Shown here in pieces: positions 9,023-15,613 of a stretch of DNA of 64,000 nucleotides. Made by a program: the position numbers and the translations under genes. Under the pieces are notes generated by a model, which saw nothing but the letters and a program-made list of their open reading frames with translations, searched no databases and was not told the DNA's origin. Source of the DNA: Mycolicibacterium cosmeticum (GTDB taxonomy: Bacteria; Actinomycetota; Actinomycetes; Mycobacteriales; Mycobacteriaceae); assembly GCA_016197365.1 (NCBI GenBank), contig JACPVS010000006.1:186001-250000 (forward strand). Direction: 5' to 3'. Numbering within the stretch: the stretch's first letter is position 1; each line of letters opens with the position of its first letter.

Positions 9023-10072
9023 CTAGCGGAACCGGCCGATGATCGGGATCTTGTCGAGAATCCGGTCACGCAGCCGCGGCGGCTCCGGCGGAGCGACCGG
9101 CGGCGGGATGTAGGCCGGCGGTAGCGGCGCCACGTTGGCCGGCGCGGCAGGTTCGGGAGCCGGCGGCGGCGAGGCCGGTGCAGGTGCGGGAGCCAGCGGA
9201 GCGGGAGCGTTCATCAAGGCGAACGGTTTGCGGGCCATGGCCCGGACGGCCTCGCTGCTCGGCGCCGGTGGCGCCGGCTTGGCTATGGGCGCCGCCGCGG
9301 CGACCGGTTCGGGCGCGCGCTCGCCGCGGTCGGGCAGGCCTTGCGACCCGAGGACCACCGATACCGACACGACGAACGCAACACTCGCGACGCCCAACGC
9401 CGAGGCCAGCAGTTGCACCCGGGAGAACCGCGGCTCGGAGGGCTCGGCGACGGGCAGGCTGGCCGCGAATGCCGACGCCAACGCGGCGCCTCGGGTCAGC
9501 GCGAAGTCCGCTTCGGTGGCGGTGACGACCGGGCGGTCGGTTTCCTCCTGCAGGGCGGCGACCAGTTCCTCGGAATCCTCGGAACCCAGCACGAATACCG
9601 CGTCGGGGCTGGGTCGCGCACTGCGCACCACCGCGCACACCCGGTCGATCAGGGTGGCAGCATCGACACGGTCGATCTGCTCGACTGCCACGCGAAAGCC
9701 GTCGACCGTCGCGACCACGGCGGCGTCCGGCTCGACGATGCACACCACCAGGAAGTCGTGTCCGGTCATCTGGGCGATACCGCGGGCCAGCGCTTCGGTG
9801 GCCTCGACCTCGCGGACGGCCACCACGGGCGCCCCGCCGCTGTAGACGTCGAGTGCTTCGCGCACCTTGATCGCTGCCGACTCGGCGTCCGGCGTCCACG
9901 TCAGCCCGACGGCGTGTATCTCCTCGCCGGCGGGCAGCGTGGCCAGGTATTGCTCGACGTCAGCGGGCTCAAGCACCGTGCGGTCCAGGTGGTCTCCCTG
10001 TCCGGTGGCGCCGTCAACCAGCTCTCCGCGAATATCCCTCGTCGTCACTGATAGGCCCAGTACGAGGCTCAT
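9023..10072 (-). CDS. Mycobacterial DUF7159-type single-pass membrane protein with Pro/Ala-rich tail
   Basis: The 349-residue product has an N-terminal alpha/beta region (1-215) opening SLVLGLSVTTRDIRG, which resembles the actin/Hsp70-like fold I associate with mycobacterial DUF7159 proteins. One transmembrane helix lies at about 219-244. A long Pro/Ala-rich segment follows, with a short basic end (IPIIGRFR). The proline-rich part is probably outside the membrane or in the wall. The ATG is preceded by GGGGGAAG. Function is unknown. The family name is from memory and should be treated as likely, not proven. Confidence 0.8.
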   Translation of the reverse strand: MSLVLGLSVTTRDIRGELVDGATGQGDHLDRTVLEPADVEQYLATLPAGEEIHAVGLTWTPDAESAAIKVREALDVYSGGAPVVAVREVEATEALARGIAQMTGHDFLVVCIVEPDAAVVATVDGFRVAVEQIDRVDAATLIDRVCAVVRSARPSPDAVFVLGSEDSEELVAALQEETDRPVVTATEADFALTRGAALASAFAASLPVAEPSEPRFSRVQLLASALGVASVAFVVSVSVVLGSQGLPDRGERAPEPVAAAAPIAKPAPPAPSSEAVRAMARKPFALMNAPAPLAPAPAPASPPPAPEPAAPANVAPLPPAYIPPPVAPPEPPRLRDRILDKIPIIGRFR

Positions 10073-10252
10073 GGACTTCCCCCTGATCCATCGACTCTCC
10101 CGGTGAGGTTACCCAAGTGAGACAACGGCAAGCACAGCGAGGACTCGGGCAGCGCCCCATCAGTCACATCAGCCTGGCGGTAATTTCGGGTCACGCCGAC
10201 TTCTTGCAGGGCGCGCGTGGTGATCGGCGGGCAATCACATCAACCGCCGTAT

Positions 10253-10387
10253 CTAGGGACCGTCCAGGGTGACCACGATGTGCGTGTGGTGGATCTCGCC
10301 GGTTATGGCGTTGTAGGCGACGCACGACTTCACCGATTCGACCGGGACTGTCGAGCCGGTCGGCGTCCACGATGCTGCCGTATTCAT
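10253..10387 (-). CDS. Small hypothetical protein (44 aa)
   Basis: This short frame encodes MNTAASWTPTG... and ends in VVTLDGP. It has a good ribosome binding site (GGAG six bases before the ATG) and actinobacterial-looking codon use, with one Cys and a paired His. It lies in otherwise empty sequence between the DUF7159 gene and vapC. It could be a genuine small protein or the start of a decayed larger gene. Confidence 0.45.
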   Translation of the reverse strand: MNTAASWTPTGSTVPVESVKSCVAYNAITGEIHHTHIVVTLDGP

Positions 10388-10395
10388 CAGTGCTC

Positions 10396-10476
10396 CTATC
10401 CCCACCGCCAGACGAGAAGCGTCATGACGCCCTGCTGACCGATGTCGGCCACCGACTCAGCGGTCGCGCCGGTCAT
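10396..10476 (-). CDS. Possible upstream small ORF (26 aa)
   Basis: An ATG at 10476 opens a 26-codon frame (MTGATAESV...WRWG) whose stop lies eight bases before the start of the 44-residue ORF, overlapping its ribosome binding site region. This arrangement would allow translational coupling. There is no clear ribosome binding site of its own, so this is a weak call. Confidence 0.25.
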   Translation of the reverse strand: MTGATAESVADIGQQGVMTLLVWRWG

Positions 10477-10557
10477 GGTCGGTTCGATCTGCGTCGATCA
10501 GACCATCGAGCGATCAACCGATCGCGAGTATCCAGGTACTCGTGGGTGGACCCGCGG

Positions 10558-10956
10558 TCACTCGTGATCGATCAGCACCGAAACGTCGTGATGGAGTTGA
10601 GCCAGTCCGGCATCAAACGTCGCGAGTTGCCCTCGCTGCACCCGGGCGAGTTGAGCAAGGTACGCGTCAGTGACCTGCCGGTGCCCGATGACTCCAGCCA
10701 TCTGTACATCGGTGAAGGCGACGGTGTCAGGCCAGAATTCGTGACGCTCGGCGTCGGTGACTGCGGTGACGAGGTCACGAGCCGCGGATGCGGGTTGGCC
10801 CGTACGCACGAGGAAACGAACGAGACTGCCCTGAGTTATGGGGCAGGTGGCGAAGCCGGCGTCCGAGGCCGAGAACCACTGCACTGCGGCTTCGTGGTGC
10901 ACATGCTCGACCACCACCAACGCGACCAACACATTGGAGTCGAGGAGCACGCTCAC
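10558..10956 (-). CDS. vapC: VapC-family PIN-domain toxin ribonuclease
   Basis: This 132-residue PIN protein has the first catalytic Asp in LLDSNV (Asp6), a middle acidic region and DAYLAQLA followed by ATFDAGL near the C-terminus, as in VapC enzymes that cleave tRNA or rRNA. Its start overlaps the antitoxin stop (ATGA), the usual vapBC coupling. The toxin is presumed neutralised by the product of the preceding gene. It forms one of two divergent TA modules sharing a control region. Confidence 0.9.
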   Translation of the reverse strand: MSVLLDSNVLVALVVVEHVHHEAAVQWFSASDAGFATCPITQGSLVRFLVRTGQPASAARDLVTAVTDAERHEFWPDTVAFTDVQMAGVIGHRQVTDAYLAQLARVQRGQLATFDAGLAQLHHDVSVLIDHE

Positions 10957-11183
10957 TCTTCGTCCTCCAGGGAGCGCACATCCTCGGATGTCACGACCCG
11001 ACCGACACTGATGACTGGCAGTCCGGTCCGACGATCGGTCGACAATGCGGCGGGTTCGCCGTGCGCTCCGAGTCCCCGTCGCATCAAATCTGCCACGGTT
11101 TCGCTGAGCGTGCGACGGGTGTCGCGCGCGATCGCCTGTGCCTGTTTGTGCAGTTCATCGGGTAGATCGATGGTCGTCCGCAT
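10953..11183 (-). CDS. vapB: VapB-type ribbon-helix-helix antitoxin
   Basis: MRTTIDLPDEL at the N-terminus is a classic ribbon-helix-helix strand and helix. The acidic C-terminal tail (SEDVRSLEDEE) would wrap the toxin active site. ATG 11183 is preferred over an in-frame TTG two codons upstream, giving 76 residues. A TACGAT -10 element (complement of 11191-11196) lies only seven bases before this ATG, so the mRNA is probably leaderless. The dimer should bind the palindromes between the two modules and autorepress. Confidence 0.88.
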   Translation of the reverse strand: MRTTIDLPDELHKQAQAIARDTRRTLSETVADLMRRGLGAHGEPAALSTDRRTGLPVISVGRVVTSEDVRSLEDEE

Positions 11184-11294
11184 GCTCAAAATCGTAGCAG
11201 GGCCACATCATTGCATCATGATGCGATAGTGCATTGCTATAATAATGCAAGCAGCTTGCAAGCATTATGCTTTCGCACCGCTACGATTGGCGCC
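11184..11294. promoter_or_regulatory. Shared divergent vapBC control region with palindromic operators
   Basis: Both antitoxin genes have GCTACGATT exactly six bases before their ATG, providing TACGAT -10 elements at 11191-11196 (minus) and 11282-11287 (plus). Between them lie a perfect 12-bp palindrome GCATCATGATGC (11213-11224), the inverted repeat GCAAGC-A-GCTTGC (11248-11260) and the 10-bp palindrome GCTTGCAAGC (11254-11263). These are plausible ribbon-helix-helix operators. TATAAT at 11238-11243 could be a further promoter element. Confidence 0.6.
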
Positions 11295-11510
11295 ATGCGC
11301 ACACTTCACATCCGCAATGTCCCTGACGAGGTCATGGACCGCCTTGAGAAATTGGCGCGCGCCACGAATTCGTCGGTCACGGCCGTCGCGATTCGGGAAC
11401 TCGACGCCTCTACCCGCCGTGTCGACAACGCCGCCCTTCTCGCCGTGTTGCCGGATTTGGCCATTCCCGCCGAAAGCATCGTCGCTGACATCCATGTCGA
11501 CCGCCGATGA
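11295..11510 (+). CDS. vapB: VapB-type ribbon-helix-helix antitoxin
   Basis: This 71-residue antitoxin opens with MRTLHIRNVPDEV, the FitA/VapB-like ribbon-helix-helix strand that replaces the TTIDLP form of the other module. ATG 11295 is chosen over a longer frame from 11211 because that extension runs through the palindromic operator region. Its last codons overlap the toxin start (ATGA at 11507-11510). TACGAT at 11282-11287 predicts a leaderless transcript. It belongs to a different antitoxin subfamily from its divergent neighbour. Confidence 0.88.
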   Translation: MRTLHIRNVPDEVMDRLEKLARATNSSVTAVAIRELDASTRRVDNAALLAVLPDLAIPAESIVADIHVDRR

Positions 11511-11890
11511 TCGTTCTCGATGCGTCCGCCGCTGTCTCGGCATTGCTGAACGGCGGCCAGGCTCGCCGCTTGGTCTCCGCGGAAGTGATCACCGCGCCGC
11601 ATTTGGTGGACTCCGAAGTGCTCAGCGCGCTGCGCAGGCAAGCAGCCTTGGGTGCGCTCACATTGCAGAGCGCGCGAAAAGCCGTCGAGGTGTGGGCGCG
11701 GCTCGGAGTCAACCGTTATGCCGCGGCACCTCTGTTGGAGCGCGTGTGGGAGCTTCGCGAAAATGTGACGGCGTACGACGGGATGTATGTGGCACTGGCG
11801 GAGGCACTTGACTGCCCACTGGTGACATTGGACGCGCGGTTGAGCAGCGCGCCGGGAATTCGGTGTGCGATTACCGTGATTCCGGACTGA
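11507..11890 (+). CDS. vapC: VapC-family PIN-domain toxin ribonuclease
   Basis: This 127-residue PIN toxin has VLDASA (Asp4), an acidic residue in HLVDSEVLSALR (about 40-43), AYDGMYVALAEAL and TLDARL near the C-terminus, giving the four-acid PIN site. It is translationally coupled to its antitoxin. It resembles the short mycobacterial VapC group with the ALRRQ segment. A small gene-free stretch follows before a convergent dehydrogenase gene. Confidence 0.9.
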   Translation: MIVLDASAAVSALLNGGQARRLVSAEVITAPHLVDSEVLSALRRQAALGALTLQSARKAVEVWARLGVNRYAAAPLLERVWELRENVTAYDGMYVALAEALDCPLVTLDARLSSAPGIRCAITVIPD

Positions 11891-11948
11891 CCCGCCGACA
11901 ATTTCGTCTGTTAATGAACGTCTGCGGGTTGCCGAGAACCAGTGCCGT

Positions 11949-12797
11949 TCAGAAACCGAAATAGACCGCGGCCATGTCCTCGTCGCCGTGGCCGGCTTCG
12001 CTGGCGGCGTCGAACGCGGCGCGGACCCCGTCCACCAAGGCTGTCGACAACCCCGCCGCTGCGATCGCATCGTGGATCAGGCCGGTGTCCTTTCGGACGC
12101 CGTCGACGCTGAACTGCGGCGCATAGGACGAGTCGATGATCGCCTTGCCCTTCGCCTGTAGGTAGGGCGAACCCGCCGCCGACCCGTCGAACGCTTCCAG
12201 GATGAGTCGCTGGTCCAGGCCGAGGCTCTTCGCGAGGGCGAATGACTGGCCGATGGCCGCAGCCAGCGCCCCGATCCAGGCGTTACACACCAGTTTGAGC
12301 TGCGACCCGAGGCCGGGTTCGGCGCCCACCCAGATGGTCTTGGTCGACACCGCGTCGAATGCGGGCTGGACCCGCTCGCGCAGGCATGGGTCACCGGAGG
12401 CCAGCATCACGAGCTTGCCCTGCTCGGCGGGGCCTTTGGTGCCCAGCACTGGGCAGTCCAGGAATGCGACATCGTGCTCGGCGGCAAGCGCTGCGGTCTG
12501 CTGGGCGCCGTCGGTGCCGACGGTCGCGCACTGGACGAACACGGCGTCCGCCTTCAGGCCCGGCAGCACCGTCGCCATCACCTCGAGCGTCGCCGCCGCA
12601 TCGAAGAGCATCGCCAGCACGACGTCTGCACCTGCGACGGCGTCCGACGGATCGGTGGCCACCTCCGCGCCGTCGGCGGCCAGCGGCTGCGCTCGCTCAG
12701 GCGTGCGATTCCACACCGCCACATCGACTCCCGCGCGCAGCAACGACTGCGCCATGCCGGCGCCCATGGCACCCGTACCCAGAACAGCGACTCTCAT
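11949..12797 (-). CDS. NAD(P)-dependent beta-hydroxyacid dehydrogenase (3-hydroxyisobutyrate dehydrogenase-like)
   Basis: This 282-residue oxidoreductase starts at MRVAVLGTGAMG, whose GTGAMG is the Rossmann nucleotide-binding loop. The upstream in-frame extension to 12893 is dropped because it lacks similarity to the family. The substrate motif appears as DCPVLGTKGPAEQG, where DAPVSGG is usual, and the catalytic Lys is in LKLVCNAW. The helical C-terminal domain is complete. It could oxidise 3-hydroxyisobutyrate in valine breakdown, or reduce a short aldehyde acid as in imine- or glyoxylate-reductase relatives. The changed VLGTKG loop makes the substrate uncertain. Confidence 0.82.
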   Translation of the reverse strand: MRVAVLGTGAMGAGMAQSLLRAGVDVAVWNRTPERAQPLAADGAEVATDPSDAVAGADVVLAMLFDAAATLEVMATVLPGLKADAVFVQCATVGTDGAQQTAALAAEHDVAFLDCPVLGTKGPAEQGKLVMLASGDPCLRERVQPAFDAVSTKTIWVGAEPGLGSQLKLVCNAWIGALAAAIGQSFALAKSLGLDQRLILEAFDGSAAGSPYLQAKGKAIIDSSYAPQFSVDGVRKDTGLIHDAIAAAGLSTALVDGVRAAFDAASEAGHGDEDMAAVYFGF

Positions 12798-12837
12798 GGT
12801 CTCATTCTGCCCGGGGTTTCTGGGTGGGCGCTGGTGT

Positions 12838-13128
12838 TCAGGCGGCCACCGCGGAAGGGCCGAACAGTGTGGCCCATTCTTGTTGTGCCGCAACGTGTGC
12901 CGGTCCGGGTGTCTCGCCGTCCGCGGGGCGGCGGGCCGCCATGTCCACCAACGCCAACGCGATGGTCGACACCGGCACCCCGTGCCGGTGGGCAGCGTCG
13001 CGCAGTTCGTCCATCGCGGCGTGTGGGGTGCATCGGCGAAGGGCCATCAACACGCCCTCCGCGGCCGCGATCAATCGCTGCTCGTCTGATCCGACTACCG
13101 CTCCGGGTCCGGCTGCTCCACCAAACAT
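12838..13128 (-). CDS. Short ANTAR-domain protein
   Basis: This 96-residue protein is little more than one ANTAR domain: AAEGVLMALRRCTPHAA then LRDAAHRHGVPV and ALALVDMAA, the three-helix pattern that binds paired RNA hairpins and prevents termination. The ATG at 13128 is favoured by GGAG eight bases upstream; a GTG at 13134 is too close. No receiver or GAF domain is attached, so its signal input is unknown. The central aromatic/basic contacts look less conserved than in typical ANTAR proteins. Confidence 0.75.
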   Translation of the reverse strand: MFGGAAGPGAVVGSDEQRLIAAAEGVLMALRRCTPHAAMDELRDAAHRHGVPVSTIALALVDMAARRPADGETPGPAHVAAQQEWATLFGPSAVAA

Positions 13129-13360
13129 CGTCACAACTCCTTCAAGTCCTCACTTGCAAGCGTTCGAATACCCCGCACAGCAGGGGTTTAGTCACGGCCC
13201 CGTGTGCCGTCGAGCACACTCGTGGGCAATCAGATGAAGGGGCTGGTCGCGATTGTCGCCCGGGCCCGCGCCGCAATCTGACGATCGTCACCCCCGACGA
13301 CGTCATCCTCGACTCGCCGCTCATGTTGACGATGCAGACTTGACCGAGAGAATCTGTGAA

Positions 13361-13441
13361 TCATCTTCGGGCTTGCTCGATCTGGTTCTTGATCTCCCGG
13401 TACGCCTGGACACGAGCCAGCACTGCTTCGACTGCCGAGCG
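13361..13441 (-). pseudogene. 3' remnant of the coiled-coil membrane protein gene (copy of 17048 region)
   Basis: This piece encodes SAVEAVLARVQAYREIKNQ...R and a stop, matching the last residues of the intact gene at 17048-17857 (SAVEAVMARVQAYREIKNQ). The nucleotide match is also clear (GATCTGGTTCTTGATCTCCC in both). Upstream of this tail the frame loses all similarity and no membrane segments remain. The bulk of the gene was therefore deleted in this copy of the duplicated block. Confidence 0.75.
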
Positions 13442-13506
13442 CGACCCGCACAGATTGGCACAGCGCACCGACAAGCGACTCTCCCCGCACGTACGCCTTC
13501 TGCCGC

Positions 13507-13586
13507 CTCCGGCGAGATCGCGCTCAGGGTTGTGGTTCCACCGGGTTCGGGCCGATTTCACGACCGTGAGCGCGATCTCGCCGGAG
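13507..13586. repeat. Perfect 20-bp inverted repeat with 40-base spacer
   Basis: CTCCGGCGAGATCGCGCTCA (13507-13526) is repeated exactly as its reverse complement at 13567-13586. The transcript could form a very stable stem. It sits directly before the duplicated leader of the EEP gene and has no equivalent before the second copy. Confidence 0.85.
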
Positions 13587-13592
13587 CACGCC

Positions 13593-13662
13593 GACTTGTC
13601 GGTGGGGGTCTTCATACTGATCGGCTCGCTGGAGATACCACGTCGAGCGGGAGAAACTTCAG
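13593..13662 (+). promoter_or_regulatory. Duplicated leader upstream of EEP copy 1
   Basis: These 70 bases share most positions with 17950-18019: GACTTGTCGGTG, CTTCATACTGA, CGGCTCGCTGGAGAT and CCACGTCGAGCG. Conservation continues up to the start codon, implying a shared promoter and 5' UTR. The exact promoter elements are not certain. Confidence 0.55.
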
Positions 13663-14358
13663 ATGACGACGCGGATCGCCACCCTCAACATCCGCCCTCA
13701 CGGCAGCAAGTTCGCCGATGCGTTGGGCAGCCGGGTGCTCGGCTACGACGCCGACATTCTGGTGGTCACCGGGTTCCGCCCCGATGCCACCGGCGCGCGC
13801 CTGCTTGGCCGTCTGGCTGAGGCCGGCTACTCGACCTCTTACCCGCCGACGGAGCCCACGCCGAACACCGTGCTCGTGGCGGCCCGCCTCGGCATCGATG
13901 AGTCATGGCCCTTCACAGAAGAACTCGACCCATATCATTTGTGGTGCAGTGCCATCGGTGGCGTCGTGCTCTGTGCGGTGTCCATGCCGCAGCACACCGC
14001 CACACTCCCGTATTGGGAGGCACTGATCGGCGATGCCATGGCCAGTGGTGTCGACCTGCTCGTCGGCGACTTCAACATCGGCAACAGCGAACTCGAGGCC
14101 CCCACAGGTGCCCAGTTCATCGGCCCGGAGATGCCCGGGCGGCTGGTGGGATCCGGCTACATCGACGTATGGCGCTACCTGCACCCAGGCGCTCCCGAGT
14201 ACTCGTGGTTCAGTCGGCCCGGTGACAACGGGTTTCGTTCGGACTACCTGTTCGCCGTTCCGGAATTCGCGCAGCGCGTCGGTATGTGCGAGTTCGACCA
14301 TGCGCCGCGGCTGGCCGGGGAGACAGACCATTCGGCACTCGTGGCAGCGGTGAGCTGA
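13663..14358 (+). CDS. EEP-superfamily (endonuclease/exonuclease/phosphatase) protein, copy 1, probably inactive
   Basis: This 231-residue protein keeps most of the DNase I/exonuclease III fold marks: TLNI (Asn9), VGDFN (135-138), GFRSDY (Asp194) and TDHSAL (Asp222-His223). The metal-binding Glu that follows the VVT strand is Gly37 (VVTGF), whereas the paralogue at 18020 has Glu (VVTEF). Metal-dependent catalysis is therefore probably lost or altered. No signal peptide is present. The start aligns exactly with that of the second copy. The downstream membrane protein gene begins four bases after the stop. Confidence 0.85.
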   Translation: MTTRIATLNIRPHGSKFADALGSRVLGYDADILVVTGFRPDATGARLLGRLAEAGYSTSYPPTEPTPNTVLVAARLGIDESWPFTEELDPYHLWCSAIGGVVLCAVSMPQHTATLPYWEALIGDAMASGVDLLVGDFNIGNSELEAPTGAQFIGPEMPGRLVGSGYIDVWRYLHPGAPEYSWFSRPGDNGFRSDYLFAVPEFAQRVGMCEFDHAPRLAGETDHSALVAAVS

Positions 14359-14362
14359 AACC

Positions 14363-14896
14363 ATGGGAACGACAAGCACGTTCGGCGACCACGGCGGTGC
14401 ACAGTCGGTCATTGCGCACTCTCTCATCTACGTCCTGACCGCCTCACTGCTGTTTCGGGTCGGTGCGTGGTTCGGCATGTTCACCGCGGTATCGCTGGCG
14501 TTCAACGTGACCTTGGTGATCTGCTGGGCCGTCGCCTTCTTCCACCGGCGCAGGGACCATCTGTGTGCCCGGTGCATGCAGGAGCTTCCTGCGGACGCTA
14601 CGACACAAGCGGAACGTCGGCGGCCTCTGCTGCGGTTCTCGCATTTCGCCACGACGGTGGCCGGCACCGCTGCGTTCGCCGCCGTGGTTTTCGTTCCGAT
14701 GCTCGTCGCCGACCTCATCAGCGGTCACGTGTCCCAAACGTTCTACATTCCGGGCGACCTGTGGATCTCGGCGGTCATCTACTGCGAGTGGGTGCACCAC
14801 CGGCTGCGACCGTGGTGTCGGTACTGCCGGCCATGGGATGACGAGGGTGACAAGGTGCGGGCACCGGAACCGACCGACGGCTACGTGCAGGCCTGA
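14363..14896 (+). CDS. Membrane protein with two CxxC pairs, unknown function
   Basis: The 177-residue protein has hydrophobic segments at about 17-60 (probably two helices) and about 93-116, with perhaps a further one. LCARCMQ (about 68-71) and PWCRYCRPW (about 156-160) are two CxxC knuckles that could bind one zinc ion on the cytoplasmic face. It follows the EEP gene by four bases and is probably co-transcribed. I do not recognise the family. Confidence 0.7.
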   Translation: MGTTSTFGDHGGAQSVIAHSLIYVLTASLLFRVGAWFGMFTAVSLAFNVTLVICWAVAFFHRRRDHLCARCMQELPADATTQAERRRPLLRFSHFATTVAGTAAFAAVVFVPMLVADLISGHVSQTFYIPGDLWISAVIYCEWVHHRLRPWCRYCRPWDDEGDKVRAPEPTDGYVQA

Positions 14897-14897
14897 C

Positions 14898-15548
14898 CTA
14901 CTTACGTCGAAAGAGCTCCGCCGGCCTGCCTCGTCCCACCGTGACCCGCTCGCCCGTCGGCTCGATCTGTGTCTCCATCGCCCGCCGAAAAGTGTCGCGC
15001 TGCAATTCATTACCCGCCACCGCCTCATGCACCAGCCGCAAGTCCCGCAGGGTGAACTCATCGCCCAGCAGGGCGTCCGGGTCGGGTGCGGCGACGTAGC
15101 GTGCTCGAACCTCATCGACGGCCAGGGCGATGATGTCTGCGTGGTCGTAGATCAGCCGACCCGGCGCACTCACGGGCACCAGGCGGGTGGTCTCGACGAA
15201 GCGGGACGCGACCCGATCCAGCGGCACAACCGCGACGTGGGCGACCGACAGCACCCATCCCCGGTCGTCCCGATCCGGCGCATCGAACACGTGCAGCTGA
15301 CGCGGCGTAAGCCCTCGGATGTTGGCCTTGTCATCCAGCGATCGCTTCACCGCATCGGCGAGCGTCTCCCCCGGATGCAGGAACGTGCCCGGCAACGCCC
15401 AACCGCGGCCGGGCGTGCGCCGCACCTGCAGCACCGCGAGGCCCAGTTCGGAATCGGGTACCAGAACCGCGGTGTCGACGGCAACGGAAGGCCGCGGGTA
15501 GTCCGTGAGACTCCGCCCGCCGCTGCCGCGATCAATTCCGCTGTCCAT
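14898..15548 (-). CDS. NrtR-like Nudix-fold transcriptional regulator
   Basis: This 216-residue protein combines a Nudix domain (about 20-125) with a C-terminal winged helix (about 140-216; FTLRDLRLVHEAV). The Nudix box is degenerate: PGTFLHPGETL is kept, but the REUXEEXGU core reads RSLDDKANI, so the catalytic glutamates are missing. That is the signature of NrtR regulators, which sense ADP-ribose or NAD metabolites instead of hydrolysing them. It is divergent from an ADP-ribosylglycohydrolase gene, which releases ADP-ribose, so control of that gene is a natural inference. Confidence 0.82.
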   Translation of the reverse strand: MDSGIDRGSGGRSLTDYPRPSVAVDTAVLVPDSELGLAVLQVRRTPGRGWALPGTFLHPGETLADAVKRSLDDKANIRGLTPRQLHVFDAPDRDDRGWVLSVAHVAVVPLDRVASRFVETTRLVPVSAPGRLIYDHADIIALAVDEVRARYVAAPDPDALLGDEFTLRDLRLVHEAVAGNELQRDTFRRAMETQIEPTGERVTVGRGRPAELFRRK

Positions 15549-15581
15549 GTCGGCGCCTCAGCGTACAGTTCATCTCAATTA

Positions 15582-15597
15582 GCGCAACTATGCGCAA
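15582..15597. promoter_or_regulatory. Candidate NrtR operator: GCGCAA direct repeat
   Basis: GCGCAA occurs at 15582-15587 and 15592-15597, one helical turn apart, in the 65-base gap between the regulator and the ADP-ribosylglycohydrolase gene. A regulator dimer could bind here. This is only a positional inference. Confidence 0.3.
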
Positions 15598-15613
15598 TAT
15601 CGAGGAGGATGCC

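Larger units (their letters stand above)
13129..13662. other. Gene-poor stretch with gene remnant, hairpin and duplicated leader
   Basis: No intact gene is visible in these 534 bases. From 13129 to 13360 I see nothing recognisable apart from the ANTAR gene's upstream region. The remainder holds the tail of a lost coiled-coil gene, a 20-bp inverted repeat and a leader that recurs at 17950. The small open frames here do not look like proteins. Confidence 0.6.

Noticed and set aside
11211..11294. N-terminal extension of the plus-strand VapB
   Set aside because: It would translate through the palindromic operator and -10 region; the RHH domain begins at ATG 11295.
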